The notes under the pieces were generated by a model. It made no database searches. It saw only the letters and a list, made by a program, of their open reading frames with translations, and was not told the origin of the DNA. The position numbers were made by a program, and so were the translations under genes. Source: Agromyces soli (GTDB lineage: Bacteria > Actinomycetota > Actinomycetes > Actinomycetales > Microbacteriaceae). From it: a stretch of 64,000 bases of DNA. Location: NCBI RefSeq assembly GCF_022811605.1, contig NZ_CP094533.1:3100001-3164000 (forward strand), written 5' to 3'. Numbering within the stretch: the first letter of the stretch is position 1; the number at the start of each line of letters is the position of its first letter. Shown one piece after another: positions 8,325 to 20,864 of this stretch.

Positions 8325-9131
8325 CTACTCGGCGCTGGGGGCGTCGACCGCGCCACCGAAGCGGCGGGTGCGCCGCGCGTACAGCTCGACCGCGCGCCAG
8401 AGATCGACGCGGGAGAAGTCAGGCCAGAGGGTGTCGAGGAACACCATCTCCGCATAGGCCGACTGCCAGAGCAGGAAGTTCGAGGTGCGCTGCTCGCCGG
8501 AGCTGCGCACGAAGAGATCGACGTCCGGCATGTCGGGCTGGTACAGCCGCTTCGCGATCTGCTTCTCGCTCACGGCGGAGGGCCGGAGGCGCCCGGCCGC
8601 GACGTCGTCGGCGATGGCCCGGACCGCGTCGGTGATCTCGTTGCGCCCGCCGTAGTTCACGCACATCGTCAGGGTCAGCACATCGTTGCCCGCGGTCAGC
8701 CGCTCGGCGAACTGCAGCTCCTCGATGACCGACTTCCAGAGCCGGGGCTTGCGCCCCGCCCAGCGGATGCGCACGCCCCACTCGTTCAGCTGGTCGCGCC
8801 GGCGGTGCAGCACGTCGCGGTTGTAGCCCATCAGGAAACGCACCTCGTCGGGGCTGCGCTTCCAGTTCTCGGTCGAGAAGGCGTAGACCGAGAGGTGCTT
8901 CACGCCGATCTGCACGGCACCGGCGACGACGTCGAGGAGCGCCGCCTCGCCGGCCTTGTGGCCTTCGATCCGGGTGAGGCCCTGGCGGTTCGCCCAGCGG
9001 CCGTTGCCGTCCATGACGACCGCGACGTGTTCGGGCACGGCCCCGCGAGGCAGCTCCGGCGGGTAGAGGCCGGTCCAGTCGATGGGGCGGTACGGCACCG
9101 CGTCGCGGTGCGTGTAGGGCTTCGGGGTCAC
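8325..9131 (-). CDS. uppS: Isoprenyl transferase (undecaprenyl/decaprenyl diphosphate synthase)
   Basis: A 268-residue cis-prenyltransferase that condenses isopentenyl diphosphate onto an allylic primer to build the lipid carrier for peptidoglycan and cell-wall glycans. The hallmark [10 protein letters not shown] is at residues 38-47, with the catalytic Asp41. The later conserved region ([17 protein letters not shown]) is intact and full length. GTG at 9131 was chosen: it overlaps the recO stop (GTGA), and AGGA lies upstream at a suitable distance; a longer frame upstream runs through recO. recO-uppS pairing is common in actinobacteria. The product chain length cannot be read from sequence alone. 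Confidence 0.95.
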   Translation of the reverse strand: MTPKPYTHRDAVPYRPIDWTGLYPPELPRGAVPEHVAVVMDGNGRWANRQGLTRIEGHKAGEAALLDVVAGAVQIGVKHLSVYAFSTENWKRSPDEVRFLMGYNRDVLHRRRDQLNEWGVRIRWAGRKPRLWKSVIEELQFAERLTAGNDVLTLTMCVNYGGRNEITDAVRAIADDVAAGRLRPSAVSEKQIAKRLYQPDMPDVDLFVRSSGEQRTSNFLLWQSAYAEMVFLDTLWPDFSRVDLWRAVELYARRTRRFGGAVDAPSAE

Positions 9132-9940
9132 GGAGTTCCTGTCTGGGCTGGCGCGCCGGGGGCCGGGCGCTCGGGCGCTGTGCGGGCCGCCGCCGGTCGG
9201 TCGGTCGGCTCGTCGGCGTCGCGGCTGACGTGCGGCAAGGAGCGGAGGCCCCGCTCGAGGTGCCACTGCGCGTAGGCGGCGACGATGCCGGAGGCCTGGT
9301 TGCGGTCGCGCTCGGGCGCTGCCTGGGCGCGCGCCCAGTCCCCGGTCAGCAGCGCCCCGAGGAGCGCGATCGTCGAGCGCTCGATGCGCGGCGAGCCGGG
9401 CGGCGCGCACTCGTCGCAGACGATGCCGCCGAGCTGCACCACGACCGCGCGGTGCTCGCCGGGCCTCGCGCAGCGAGAGCAGTCCTCGAAGCTCGGCGCC
9501 CAGCCGGCGAGGGCGAGCGCGCGGAGCAGATAGGAGTCGAGGGTCAGGCCCGGACCGTGCTCGCGCCGGGCGAGCGAGCGCAGCGCCCCGACGAGCAGCA
9601 GGTACTGCTGCAGCGAGCCCTCGGCCTCGGTGACGCGGTCGGCGGTCTCGACCATGGCGTTCGCGGCCGTGTACGCCGCGTAGTCCTGCGAGATCTCGGC
9701 GCCGTAGGAGCCGAGCGACTCCGCCTGGGTGATCACGTCGAGCGTGCGGCCCTCGTAGAGCTGCAGATCGGCGACCATGAACGGCTCGAGCCTCGCCCCG
9801 AACTTCGACGCCGTGCGGCGCACGCCCTTCGCCACCGCACGGATCTTGCCGTGCCGCCGCGAGAGCAGCGTGACGATGCGATCGGCTTCACCCAGCTTGT
9901 GGGTGCGCAGCACGACGGCTTCATCTCGATACACGGGCAC
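9128..9940 (-). CDS. recO: DNA repair protein RecO
   Basis: A 270-residue mediator that helps load RecA onto SSB-coated single strands in the RecFOR pathway and anneals complementary strands. The N-terminal OB fold begins [19 protein letters not shown], and the zinc module is at about residues 152-177 (CSRC ... CDEC). GTG at 9940 is preceded by GGGAGA and gives the canonical N-terminus; an extra 20 residues upstream lack family character. It overlaps uppS by four bases and is likely transcribed with it. The upstream gene is divergent (TRIC-like), so the recO promoter should lie in 9941-10020. Confidence 0.94.
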   Translation of the reverse strand: MPVYRDEAVVLRTHKLGEADRIVTLLSRRHGKIRAVAKGVRRTASKFGARLEPFMVADLQLYEGRTLDVITQAESLGSYGAEISQDYAAYTAANAMVETADRVTEAEGSLQQYLLLVGALRSLARREHGPGLTLDSYLLRALALAGWAPSFEDCSRCARPGEHRAVVVQLGGIVCDECAPPGSPRIERSTIALLGALLTGDWARAQAAPERDRNQASGIVAAYAQWHLERGLRSLPHVSRDADEPTDRPAAARTAPERPAPGAPAQTGTP

Positions 9941-10020
9941 CAGACGATTCTCCCACCTCGGGCCGGGCGAACCGCCGGAACACGGGACCATCGGCGGCAT
10001 CCGCTTGCGAGAATGGGCGG

Positions 10021-10707
10021 GTGGAGACCTCGCAGTTCATGATCCCGCTCTGGCTGGACCTCACCGCCGTCGGCCTCGGCGGCGTGCAGGGCGCGCTATT
10101 CGCGTCCGGCTTCCGCGGCGAACGCCGGCTCGATCTGCTCGGCGTCGCGATCGTCGGCATCGTCATGGGCTTCGGCGGCGGCGTCATCCGCGACCTGCTG
10201 CTGAATCAGCCGATCGGCGCGCTGCAGAGCAACTGGTACCTCGTGACGGCGGTCGTCGCCTCGCTCGTCGGCATGCTGCTCGCCGGCCCGCTCTCCCGGC
10301 TGAACGGCCTCATCGTCGGACTCGATGCCGTCGTCATCGGCATGTTCGGCGCGTTCGGCACCTCGAAGGCGCTCGGCCTCGGCCTGCCGATCCTGCCCGC
10401 GGTGTTCGTCGGCGTCGCAGCGGCCGTCGGCGGCGGCATCCTCCGCGACATGCTGATGAGTCTTCCGGTCGCGATCATGCACGTCGGCTCGCTCTACGCG
10501 GTCGCTGCGGCGGCCGGATGCCTCGTGCTCGTCGTGCTCGATCTCTTCCACGTGCCGATCTTCATCGCCGGCATCGCCTGTGTCGTGGTGACGAGCATCA
10601 TCCGCTGGCTCGCCGTGATCTTCGACCTCTCGCTCCCGGAGCAGCGCATGCTCAACCGCCGCAAGGTCGCCACCGAGACCGGCGTGCTCCCCGTCATCCG
10701 CCGCTGA
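10021..10707 (+). CDS. TRIC-type (UPF0126) cation channel family membrane protein
   Basis: A 228-residue protein with about seven membrane helices and an internal duplication. Each half carries the family's glycine-rich kink followed by an Arg-Asp pair: GGGVIRD near residues 51-57 and GGGILRD near 139-145. Bacterial TRIC homologues form trimeric channels permeable to monovalent cations; some annotations link them to glycine transport, which is not supported here. The start is GTG at 10021. It is oriented against the surrounding recO and leuA and looks like an insertion in an otherwise conserved block. A 50-bp tandem palindrome repeat follows the stop. Confidence 0.88.
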   Translation: METSQFMIPLWLDLTAVGLGGVQGALFASGFRGERRLDLLGVAIVGIVMGFGGGVIRDLLLNQPIGALQSNWYLVTAVVASLVGMLLAGPLSRLNGLIVGLDAVVIGMFGAFGTSKALGLGLPILPAVFVGVAAAVGGGILRDMLMSLPVAIMHVGSLYAVAAAAGCLVLVVLDLFHVPIFIAGIACVVVTSIIRWLAVIFDLSLPEQRMLNRRKVATETGVLPVIRR

Positions 10708-10737
10708 CCGCCCGAACCCCGACTCACCAAACCCGAC

Positions 10738-10765
10738 TTGCCCGACTTTCATCAAAGTCGGGCAA
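10738..10765. terminator. Perfect hairpin, copy 1, candidate bidirectional terminator
   Basis: 12-bp arms (TTGCCCGACTTT and its complement) enclose the loop CATC. The A/T ends of the arms provide only a short T tract on either strand. It lies between convergent genes, so termination in both directions fits, but a plain repeat element is not excluded. Confidence 0.5.
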
Positions 10766-10787
10766 CTCTGAACTCACCAAACCCGAC

Positions 10788-10815
10788 TTGCCCGACTTTC
10801 ATCAAAGTCGGGCAA
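10788..10815. terminator. Perfect hairpin, copy 2, candidate bidirectional terminator
   Basis: An exact second copy of the 12-bp-arm hairpin at 10738-10765, offset by 50 bp as part of the tandem duplication. It is nearest to the leuA stop at 10888. Confidence 0.5.
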
Positions 10816-10887
10816 CTCTGGAAATGGCGAGTCGCCCGGGTCCGGGTGGACGCGGACGACTCGTGGACCGACGGCTCGGCGAGCGGC

Positions 10888-14277
<3,390 letters not shown>

Positions 14278-14278
<1 letters not shown>

Positions 14279-15039
14279 CAGGCCGCGGTTTCCATGGAGA
14301 GCATGAAGGAGGCGATCTCCTCCGGCGTCGAGCGGCCGGCGTCGCGGACGATCCGCCCGTCGGCGAGGTAGAGGATCCGGTCGGCATGGCTCGCGGCGAT
14401 CGGGTCGTGGGTCACCATCGCGATCGACTGCCCGTAGCCGGCGCTCGCCCCGGCGAGCAGCCCCAGCACCTCGCGCCCGGTGCGGGAGTCGAGGTTGCCG
14501 GTCGGCTCGTCGGCGAAGACGAGGTCGGGCCGGGTGGCGAGCGCGCGGGCGATCGCGACGCGCTGCTGCTGGCCGCCGGAGAGCTCGTGCGGCCGGTGGC
14601 CGAGGCGGCTCTTCAGGCCGAGCACCTCGTACAGCTCCTCGATCCACATGCGCTCGTCGAGGCTGGGCTTGCGCCCGTCGAGCTCGAACGGCAGCAGCAC
14701 GTTGCCGCGCACGTCGAGGGTCGGCACGAGGTTGAAGGACTGGAAGATGAAGCCGACGCGGCGGCGGCGCAGCACGGTCAGGGCGCTGTCGGGCAGCGAG
14801 GTGATCTCGGTGTCGCCGAGCCACACCTGGCCCGAGCTCGGGGTGTCGAGGCCGGCCATGATGTGCATCAGCGTCGACTTGCCCGAGCCCGACGGGCCCA
14901 TGATCGCGGTGAACTCGCCACGGCGCAGCCCGAGGGAGACGTCGTCGAGCGCGGTGACCTGGCCGGAGCCGCTGCCGTAGCGCTTGCCGAGGGTGGCGAC
15001 GCGGGCGATGAGGCCGAGGTCTGAGGGTTGGATCTGCAT
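14278..15039 (-). CDS. ABC transporter ATP-binding protein (MacB/LolD-like)
   Basis: A 253-residue ATPase with Walker [10 protein letters not shown] at 48-56, a Q-loop, the signature [15 protein letters not shown], Walker B VFADEP, and the family's GNLDS D-loop, which is diagnostic of the FtsE/LolD/MacB group. It energises the permease that overlaps its 3' end. A perfect 18-bp palindrome lies 59-76 bases upstream of the start, in the 100-bp gap after the response-regulator gene, and is a good candidate for response-regulator binding. Confidence 0.93.
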
Positions 15040-15097
15040 GTCTTCGACGCTACGGACCGGCCCCCGCCCCGGTCATCCGGCCGGCGGATGGTCCGCC

Positions 15098-15115
15098 GTC
15101 ATCCTGCAGGATGAC
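15098..15115. promoter_or_regulatory. Candidate response-regulator binding palindrome
   Basis: GTCATCCTGCAGGATGAC is a perfect 18-bp dyad upstream of the ABC ATPase gene. A further half-site, GCAGGATGAC, is at 15128-15137, and a related GTCATCC is at 15072-15078. An 11-base match, TCATCCTGCAG, lies upstream of the kinase gene at 17041. Repeated occurrence at both promoters of one signalling cassette supports an operator role. Confidence 0.6.
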
Positions 15116-15139
15116 CGGTGGCCGGCGGCAGGATGACGC

Positions 15140-15799
15140 TCAGAGCTCGTGCTCGTACGCGAAGACGACGAGCTGCACCCGGTCGCGCAGCCCGAGCTTC
15201 GCGAGGATGCGGCTGACGTGCGTCTTCACCGTCGCCTCGCTCAGGAACTCGCCCGCGGCGATCTCGGAGTTCGAGAGCCCCTTGGCGGCGAGGGCGAAGA
15301 TCTCCCGCTCGCGCGGCGTCAACTCGTCCCAGGCGGGCGGCGCCGGGCTGCGCTCGCTCCCCCGGCCGGCGTGCGCGATGAGGTTCCGCGTCGCGTTGGC
15401 CGCGATCACGGCGTTGCCCTGGTGCACCGTGCGGATGGCGGCGAGGAGGAACTCCGGGTCGGCGTCCTTCAGTACGAAGCCGCTCGCCCCGGCGCGGATC
15501 GCGCGTGCGGCGTTCTCATCGAGGTCGAAGGTGGTGAGCACCAGCACGCGCGGGGCGGGATAGCCGCCGCGGTCGGCGTCGGCGAGGATGCGCTCCGTGG
15601 CGGCGATCCCGTCGAGCACCGGCATCCGCACGTCCATGAGGACGACGTCTGGACGCGCCCGGTTCGCGAGTGCCGCGCCCGCAGCGCCGTCGGCGGCCTC
15701 GCCGGCGAAGGAGAGGTCGGGCTGCGACTCGATGAGCATGCGGATGCCGGCGCGGAACAGCGCCTGGTCGTCCACAAGGCAGACGCGGATCTCGGTCAT
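15140..15799 (-). CDS. NarL/LuxR-type response regulator
   Basis: A 219-residue regulator. The receiver domain (residues 1-120) has the acidic pair DD at 10-11, phospho-acceptor Asp56 in VVLMDVRMP, a Thr/Ser switch in VLTTF, and Lys in FVLKDA. The C-terminal LuxR helix-turn-helix (about 155-212) contains LTPREREIFALAAKGLSNSEIA. It overlaps its partner kinase gene by four bases (ATGA) and precedes an ABC exporter, so it probably controls that transporter through the palindromes around 15098. Confidence 0.94.
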   Translation of the reverse strand: MTEIRVCLVDDQALFRAGIRMLIESQPDLSFAGEAADGAAGAALANRARPDVVLMDVRMPVLDGIAATERILADADRGGYPAPRVLVLTTFDLDENAARAIRAGASGFVLKDADPEFLLAAIRTVHQGNAVIAANATRNLIAHAGRGSERSPAPPAWDELTPREREIFALAAKGLSNSEIAAGEFLSEATVKTHVSRILAKLGLRDRVQLVVFAYEHEL

Positions 15800-16989
15800 C
15801 TGGTGCTCCCCTGCTGGGCCGGGATCCGGGCGATCACCCGGAATCGGTCGTCATCGGTCTCGATCGTGAGCTGCCCCCCGGTCAGCTGGGCGCGCTCGCG
15901 CATGCCCGGGATGCCGTGCCTGGCGCCGCGGGCGCCGACGGGCTCGGCGTCGGGCCGCACGTGGTTCGTGACGGTGGCGACGACGCCGGCCTGCTCCCAG
16001 TCGAGCACGACGTCGACGGGCCGGTCGGCGTCGCCGTGCCTGAGCGCGTTCGTCAACGCCTCCTGCACGATGCGGTAGACGGCGATCTGGTGGCCGGTGC
16101 CGAGCTCGATCCGCGGGCCGCGTTCGACGAGCTCGACCTCGAGCCCGGCCGCGCGCAGCTGGGCGAGCAGTTCCTCGAGGTCGTCGAGGACGGGCTGCGG
16201 GGTGTCCGTCTCGGCGTGGCGCAGTTCGGCGAGGAGCATCCGCACGTCGCCGAGCGCGCCGCGGGCGACGCCCGCGATGGTGCCGAGCGCCTCGACGGCC
16301 GTCTCGGGCCGGGTGCGGGCGGCGAAGCGGGCGCCGTCGGCCTGCGCGATCACGACGGCGAGCGAGTGCGCCACCACGTCGTGCATGTCGCGGGCGATGC
16401 GGTTGCGCTCCTGCTCAACCACGTAGCGGTACTCGGCCAGCTCGCGCTCGCGGAGCGCGACCTCCTCGCGGCGGCGGATCTCCCGCGAGTCGCGCACCGC
16501 GCGCACGAGCAGGCCGGCCGTCCAGCTCAGCACGAGCACGGAGATCGCCGCGATGAAGGTCACGCCGAGCCAGAGCGTCAGCGCGACCGCGTTGTCCGGC
16601 GCGAACAGGAACTCGCTCTGCCCGAGCGCCGGTTTCAGCAGCCCGAGGTAGAGCGTCGCGACGACCGAGCCGACGCCGGCGGAGACGAGTCCCAGCCACT
16701 TCACGATCGAGGCGCCATGCGCGGCGGTCGAGTACAGCACGCCGAGCACGGCGATGTCGTAGAGCTGCAGCTCGCGCAGCGTGCCCATCTGCACGAGCGC
16801 GGCGAGCCAGGCGACGCCGAGCGACCAGCCCGGGGAGAGCCGGCGCACCGCGAGCGCCGCCGTGAAGCCGGCGAGGGCGACGAGGTCGAAGACGTTGCCG
16901 AGCAGCGCCAGCGGCAGCGAGACGAGCGCGAAGACGGCGGCGAGCACGAGATCGGTCGTCAGGCGACCGCGGCTCAGAGTCGTGCGCAT
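15796..16989 (-). CDS. Sensor histidine kinase, NarL-partner type
   Basis: A 397-residue membrane kinase. The N-terminal 165 residues hold five or six hydrophobic helices with almost no extracellular loop, typical of intramembrane-sensing kinases. A short coiled segment leads to the HisKA_3 helix RNRIARDMHDVVAHSL, with phospho-acceptor His203. The HATPase domain follows, with the N-box region (ALTNALRHG) and a terminal GIPGMRERAQLTGG motif. It phosphorylates the regulator encoded immediately downstream. Together with the ABC transporter this resembles envelope-stress or antibiotic-sensing modules; the inducer cannot be inferred. Confidence 0.93.
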   Translation of the reverse strand: MRTTLSRGRLTTDLVLAAVFALVSLPLALLGNVFDLVALAGFTAALAVRRLSPGWSLGVAWLAALVQMGTLRELQLYDIAVLGVLYSTAAHGASIVKWLGLVSAGVGSVVATLYLGLLKPALGQSEFLFAPDNAVALTLWLGVTFIAAISVLVLSWTAGLLVRAVRDSREIRRREEVALRERELAEYRYVVEQERNRIARDMHDVVAHSLAVVIAQADGARFAARTRPETAVEALGTIAGVARGALGDVRMLLAELRHAETDTPQPVLDDLEELLAQLRAAGLEVELVERGPRIELGTGHQIAVYRIVQEALTNALRHGDADRPVDVVLDWEQAGVVATVTNHVRPDAEPVGARGARHGIPGMRERAQLTGGQLTIETDDDRFRVIARIPAQQGSTR

Positions 16990-17040
16990 CGAACCACCGT
17001 ACGCCCAGCTCCCCCGGCGATCACGCCGATCCGGCCGGAA

Positions 17041-17051
17041 TCATCCTGCAG
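17041..17051. promoter_or_regulatory. Half-site matching the ABC-transporter palindrome
   Basis: TCATCCTGCAG lies 52-62 bases upstream of the kinase gene and matches 11 consecutive bases of the 15098-15115 dyad, at a similar distance from the start. The second arm is degenerate. Autoregulation of the kinase/regulator operon is inferred. Confidence 0.4.
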
Positions 17052-17094
17052 ACGGACGGCCGAGGCAGCCGCCGGCCGCTGACCGGGCGCGAGC

Positions 17095-17988
17095 TCAGAA
17101 CCCGAGCCGGCCGAGCTGCTTGGGGTCGCGCTGCCAGTCCTTCGCGACCTTGACGTGCAGGGCGAGGTAGACCTTGCGGCCGAGCAGCCGCTCGATCTCG
17201 ACGCGGGCCGCCGCCCCGACTTCCTTCAGCCGGGCGCCGCCCTTGCCGATGATGATGCCCTTCTGGCTGTCGCGCTCGACGACGACGTTCGCGTAGATCT
17301 CGACGAGGTCCTTGTCGTCCCGCTCGATGAGGTCGTCGACGGTCACCGCGATCGAGTGCGGCAGCTCGTCGGAGACGCCCTCGAGCGCCGCTTCGCGCAC
17401 GAACTCGGCGATGCGCTCGGTCACGTCCTCGTCGGTCGTCGTCTCCTCGGGGTAGAGCGGGTGGCTCGACGCCGGCATGAGCGTCAGCAGCTCGTCGACG
17501 AGCACCTCCAGCTGCTCGCCGCGCGGGGCGGACACCGGCACGATCGCGTCCCACTCCCGCAGTCCGGAGACGGCGAGCAGCTGCTCGGCCACCTTCGCCT
17601 TCGAGGCGGCGTCGGTCTTCGTGACGATCGCCACCTTCTTCGCGCGCGGGTACTGCTCCAGCTGCTCGTTGATGAAGCGGTCGCCGGGGCCGATCGGCTC
17701 GTTCGCCGGCACGCAGAACGCGATCACGTCGACGTCGCCGAGCGTGGTCTGCACGAGCGCGTTCAGCCGTTCGCCGAGCAGGGTGCGCGGGCGGTGCAGG
17801 CCCGGCGTGTCGACGAGGATCAGCTGCCCGTGCGGCCGGTGCACGATGCCGCGGATGGCCCGGCGCGTCGTCTGCGGCTTCGAGCTCGTGATGGCGACCT
17901 TCTCGCCGACGAGCGCGTTCGTGAGCGTCGACTTGCCGACGTTCGGGCGGCCGACGAAGGAGACGAATCCTGCACGGTACTCAGTCAC
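17095..17988 (-). CDS. era: GTPase Era
   Basis: A 297-residue GTPase that binds the 3' end of 16S rRNA and aids 30S maturation. G1 GRPNVGKST is at 13-21; DTPG (G3) and TKTD (G4) are present. The C-terminal KH domain carries IIIGKGGARLKEVG. GTG at 17988 was chosen because AGGAG lies 8 bases upstream and the resulting N-terminus matches the family; the longer open frame runs back into the CNNM gene. It overlaps the CNNM stop by eight bases, so it is the last gene of the hrcA-to-era run on this strand. Confidence 0.96.
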   Translation of the reverse strand: MTEYRAGFVSFVGRPNVGKSTLTNALVGEKVAITSSKPQTTRRAIRGIVHRPHGQLILVDTPGLHRPRTLLGERLNALVQTTLGDVDVIAFCVPANEPIGPGDRFINEQLEQYPRAKKVAIVTKTDAASKAKVAEQLLAVSGLREWDAIVPVSAPRGEQLEVLVDELLTLMPASSHPLYPEETTTDEDVTERIAEFVREAALEGVSDELPHSIAVTVDDLIERDDKDLVEIYANVVVERDSQKGIIIGKGGARLKEVGAAARVEIERLLGRKVYLALHVKVAKDWQRDPKQLGRLGF

Positions 17989-19294
17989 GGTGGTGCTCCT
18001 GTTCTGCCTCGCCGAGGAAGGCGGCCCTGGCGTCGATGAGGGCCGCGTCGGCCGAGACCAGCACAGTCGAGATGCGCCGTCGCCGGCCCTCGGTGCGCTC
18101 GGCCTCGAGCTCGAGGCCGCTCGTCGAAGCGCGGTCGCCGCGTTGCGGGAGCCGGCCCAGCGCCTTCGCGAGCAGACCGCCGACGGTGTCGACGTCGTCG
18201 TCGTCGAGCTCCAGGCCGAACAGCTCCCCGAGCTCGTCGACGGCGAGCCGCGCACTCACCCGGTATCGGCCGTCGCCGAGCGCCTCGACCTCTGGCGTCT
18301 CGCGGTCGTACTCGTCGGAGATGTCGCCGACGAGCTCCTCGATCAGGTCTTCCATGGTGGCGAGCCCGGCGATGCCGCCGTACTCGTCGACGACCATGGC
18401 GAGGTGGTTCGAGGTGGTCTGCATCTGCCGGAGCAGGGCGTCGGCCTTCATCGAGTCCGGCACGAACTCGGCCGGCCGGGCGAGCTGCCCGACGGTGAGG
18501 CTCTCGGCGTCGAGCGGCCGTTCGAAGCCGAGCTTCGCGAGATCGCGCAGGTAGAGGATGCCGGTGACGTCGTCGGAGTCGAGCCCGATCACCGGGATGC
18601 GGGAGTAGCCCGCGCTCAGGAAGACGCTCATCGCCTGCTGCAGGTGCGCCGTCGCGTCGATCGTGATCATGTCGGTGCGCGGCACCATGACCTCGCGCAC
18701 GACGGTGTCGTTGAACTCGAAGATCGAATGGATGAGCTCGCGGTCGCCCTCCTCGAGCACGTCGAGCTCGGTCGCCTCGTCGACCATGCTGAGCAGTTGC
18801 TCCTCGCTCGAGACGCCGGCGAAGCGGATCCGGCCCGGCGTGACCCGGTTGCCGAGCTGCACGAGGGCGCCCGCGAGCGGGCCGAGCAGCACCCGGAGGA
18901 AGTGCACGAGCGGCGCGGTGAGCCGCAGCACCGTCGCAGCGTGCACGCGCCCGACGCTGCGCGGGCTCGCCCCGACGAGCACGAACGAGACCGCCGTCAT
19001 GATGAGCGCCGACCAGAGCAGCACGAGCCACGGGTTGTCGAGGAAGCTCGCGAAGGCGAGGGTCACGAGCACCGCCGCCGTGGTCTCGGCGAGGATGCGC
19101 ATGAAGTTCACCGCGTTGACGTGCGCGCCGGTGTCCTCGGCGATGGCGGTGAGCGATCGCTTCGCGCGGGAGCCCTCGGCGAGCTCCGCGATGTCGGCGC
19201 GCGAGCTCGAGGCGATCGCGGAGTCGACCGCGGCCATCAGGCCGCCGAAGGCCACCAGCACGAAGGCGGCGACGAGGAAGTACCAGGGTTCCAT
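17981..19294 (-). CDS. CNNM/CorC-type hemolysin-family membrane protein
   Basis: A 437-residue protein with an N-terminal DUF21 (CNNM) membrane domain (about residues 5-130), two CBS domains (REVMVPRTDMITID ... and the following repeat), and a C-terminal CorC_HlyC domain with the conserved VDEYGGIAGLATMEDLIEELVG stretch. Family members act in Mg2+ or Co2+ efflux or homeostasis; the old 'hemolysin' name is misleading. It starts 2 bases after ybeY and overlaps era, a conserved actinobacterial order. Confidence 0.9.
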   Translation of the reverse strand: MEPWYFLVAAFVLVAFGGLMAAVDSAIASSSRADIAELAEGSRAKRSLTAIAEDTGAHVNAVNFMRILAETTAAVLVTLAFASFLDNPWLVLLWSALIMTAVSFVLVGASPRSVGRVHAATVLRLTAPLVHFLRVLLGPLAGALVQLGNRVTPGRIRFAGVSSEEQLLSMVDEATELDVLEEGDRELIHSIFEFNDTVVREVMVPRTDMITIDATAHLQQAMSVFLSAGYSRIPVIGLDSDDVTGILYLRDLAKLGFERPLDAESLTVGQLARPAEFVPDSMKADALLRQMQTTSNHLAMVVDEYGGIAGLATMEDLIEELVGDISDEYDRETPEVEALGDGRYRVSARLAVDELGELFGLELDDDDVDTVGGLLAKALGRLPQRGDRASTSGLELEAERTEGRRRRISTVLVSADAALIDARAAFLGEAEQEHHRD

Positions 19295-19296
19295 CG

Positions 19297-19758
19297 TCAG
19301 CGACGTCGCTCCTGCATGGCGAAGCCGACGAGGATGTCGCGCTGGATGCCGAACATCTCCTTCTCCTCGGCGGGCTCGGCGTGGTCGAAGCCGAGCAGGT
19401 GCAGGATGCCGTGCGCGGTGAGCAGCAGCAGCTCGTCGGTCAGCGTGTGGCCGGCCGTCTTCGCCTGCGCCTCGGCGACCTGCGGGCAGAGCACGATATC
19501 GCCGAGCAGCCCCGGCGGGGTCGGCTGGTCCTCGGTGCCCGGGCGCAGCTCGTCCATCGGGAAGCTCAGCACGTCGGTCGGGCCGGGCTCGTCCATCCAC
19601 TGCACGTGCAGCTGCTCCATGGCGCCCTCGTCGACGAGCACGATCGCGAGCTCCGCGTCGACGTGCACGTGCATCGCGTCGAGCGCGTAGACGGCGAGCC
19701 GCTGGATCGCGGCCTCGTCGACCTCGATCGCCGACTCGTTGTTGATCTCGATGCTCAT
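19297..19758 (-). CDS. ybeY: rRNA maturation endoribonuclease YbeY
   Basis: A 153-residue zinc-dependent endoribonuclease involved in 16S rRNA 3'-end maturation and ribosome quality control. The zinc motif [11 protein letters not shown] places ligands at His116, His120 and His126. The TDVLSFP strand is also conserved. It lies 7 bases after phoH and 2 bases before the CNNM gene, the usual phoH-ybeY-CNNM-era order. Confidence 0.96.
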   Translation of the reverse strand: MSIEINNESAIEVDEAAIQRLAVYALDAMHVHVDAELAIVLVDEGAMEQLHVQWMDEPGPTDVLSFPMDELRPGTEDQPTPPGLLGDIVLCPQVAEAQAKTAGHTLTDELLLLTAHGILHLLGFDHAEPAEEKEMFGIQRDILVGFAMQERRR

Positions 19759-19765
19759 GCCTCGC

Positions 19766-20860
19766 TCACTTCGCCTTTCTCGGCAGGTGGTCTCTGGGGC
19801 CGCCGCTCGCGCCGCGTCCGCGGCGCTCGGCGCGGTTGGCGAATTCGCGGGCCTCGGCCCGCTCGTAGCGCTGCGCCTGCTGGCGCTGGTCGAACTCGGT
19901 GTACGCGTCGACGATGCGGCCCACGAGGGTGTGCCGCACGACGTCGTCGCTCGTCAGGCGCGCGAAGGCGATGTCGTCGATGCCGTCGAGGATGCGCGTG
20001 ACGATGCGCAGCCCTGACGCCCCGCCCGGCAGGTCGATCTGGGTGATGTCGCCCGTGACGACCATCTTGGAGCCGAAGCCGAGTCGGGTGAGGAACATCT
20101 TCATCTGCTCGGGCGTCGTGTTCTGCGCCTCGTCGAGCACGACGAAGGAGTCGTTGAGGGTGCGGCCGCGCATGTAGGCGAGCGGCGCGACCTCGACGGT
20201 GCCCGAGGCGAGCAGCTTCGGCACGAGCTCTGGGTCCATCATCTCGTTGAGCGCGTCGTAGAGCGGTCGCAGGTAGGGGTCGATCTTGTCGGTCAGCGTG
20301 CCGGGCAGGAAGCCGAGCCGCTCGCCGGCCTCGACCGCCGGCCTCGTGAGGATGATGCGGCTGACCTCCTTGCGCTGCAGCGCCTGCACGGCCTTCGCCA
20401 TCGCGAGGTAGGTCTTGCCGGTGCCCGCCGGGCCGATGCCGAACACGATGGTGTGCTCGTCGATCGCGTCGACGTAGGCGCGCTGGCCCTCCGTCTTCGG
20501 CCGGATCTGCTTGCCCCGGCTCGACACGATCACCTGCCCGAGCAGCTCCGAGGGGCGCGCCCCCGGGTCCTGCTCGAGGATGCGGGCCGAGCTCGTCACC
20601 TCGGTGGTCGTGGGGTCCTGGTTCTGCCGGACGAGCGCCAGCAGCTCCTCGATGAGGCGCCGGGCGCGGAGCCGCTCGGCCTCCTCGCCTCGCAGTGAGA
20701 TCTGGTTGCCGCGGACGTGCACGGTGACGCCCGGGTACTCGCGCTGGATCTGCGCGAGCAGGCGGTCCTGCGGACCGAGCAGGCGCACCATCTCGATGCC
20801 GTCGATGTGCAGCAGTTCTTCGTCGGGGCGGGGGCGCGCGTCGGCGCCCTGGTCATTCAT
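19766..20860 (-). CDS. phoH: PhoH family ATPase
   Basis: A 364-residue P-loop protein. Walker A GPAGTGKT is at 143-150, Walker [10 protein letters not shown] follows, and the sensor region [11 protein letters not shown] is intact. The N-terminal part has a KH-like region (about 35-75). PhoH proteins are ATPases tied to RNA metabolism and phosphate-stress annotation; the partnership with YbeY is conserved. ATG at 20860 was chosen, just downstream of the HIT gene's stop; a TTG at 20875 would overlap HIT and has no better ribosome-binding site. Confidence 0.93.
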   Translation of the reverse strand: MNDQGADARPRPDEELLHIDGIEMVRLLGPQDRLLAQIQREYPGVTVHVRGNQISLRGEEAERLRARRLIEELLALVRQNQDPTTTEVTSSARILEQDPGARPSELLGQVIVSSRGKQIRPKTEGQRAYVDAIDEHTIVFGIGPAGTGKTYLAMAKAVQALQRKEVSRIILTRPAVEAGERLGFLPGTLTDKIDPYLRPLYDALNEMMDPELVPKLLASGTVEVAPLAYMRGRTLNDSFVVLDEAQNTTPEQMKMFLTRLGFGSKMVVTGDITQIDLPGGASGLRIVTRILDGIDDIAFARLTSDDVVRHTLVGRIVDAYTEFDQRQQAQRYERAEAREFANRAERRGRGASGGPRDHLPRKAK

Positions 20861-20864
20861 CGGC

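Larger units (their letters stand above)
10722..10821. repeat. Two tandem 50-bp copies of a palindrome-bearing repeat
   Basis: Positions 10722-10771 and 10772-10821 are identical at 49 of 50 bases. Each copy contains CCCGACTT, then a perfect dyad. The repeat fills the gap between the TRIC gene and the convergent leuA. It may be a duplicated bidirectional terminator or part of a genome-wide palindromic repeat family. Confidence 0.9.

Noticed and set aside
10722-10821. Possible CRISPR remnant
   Set aside because: Only two contiguous copies with no spacer, each internally palindromic, and no cas genes nearby.
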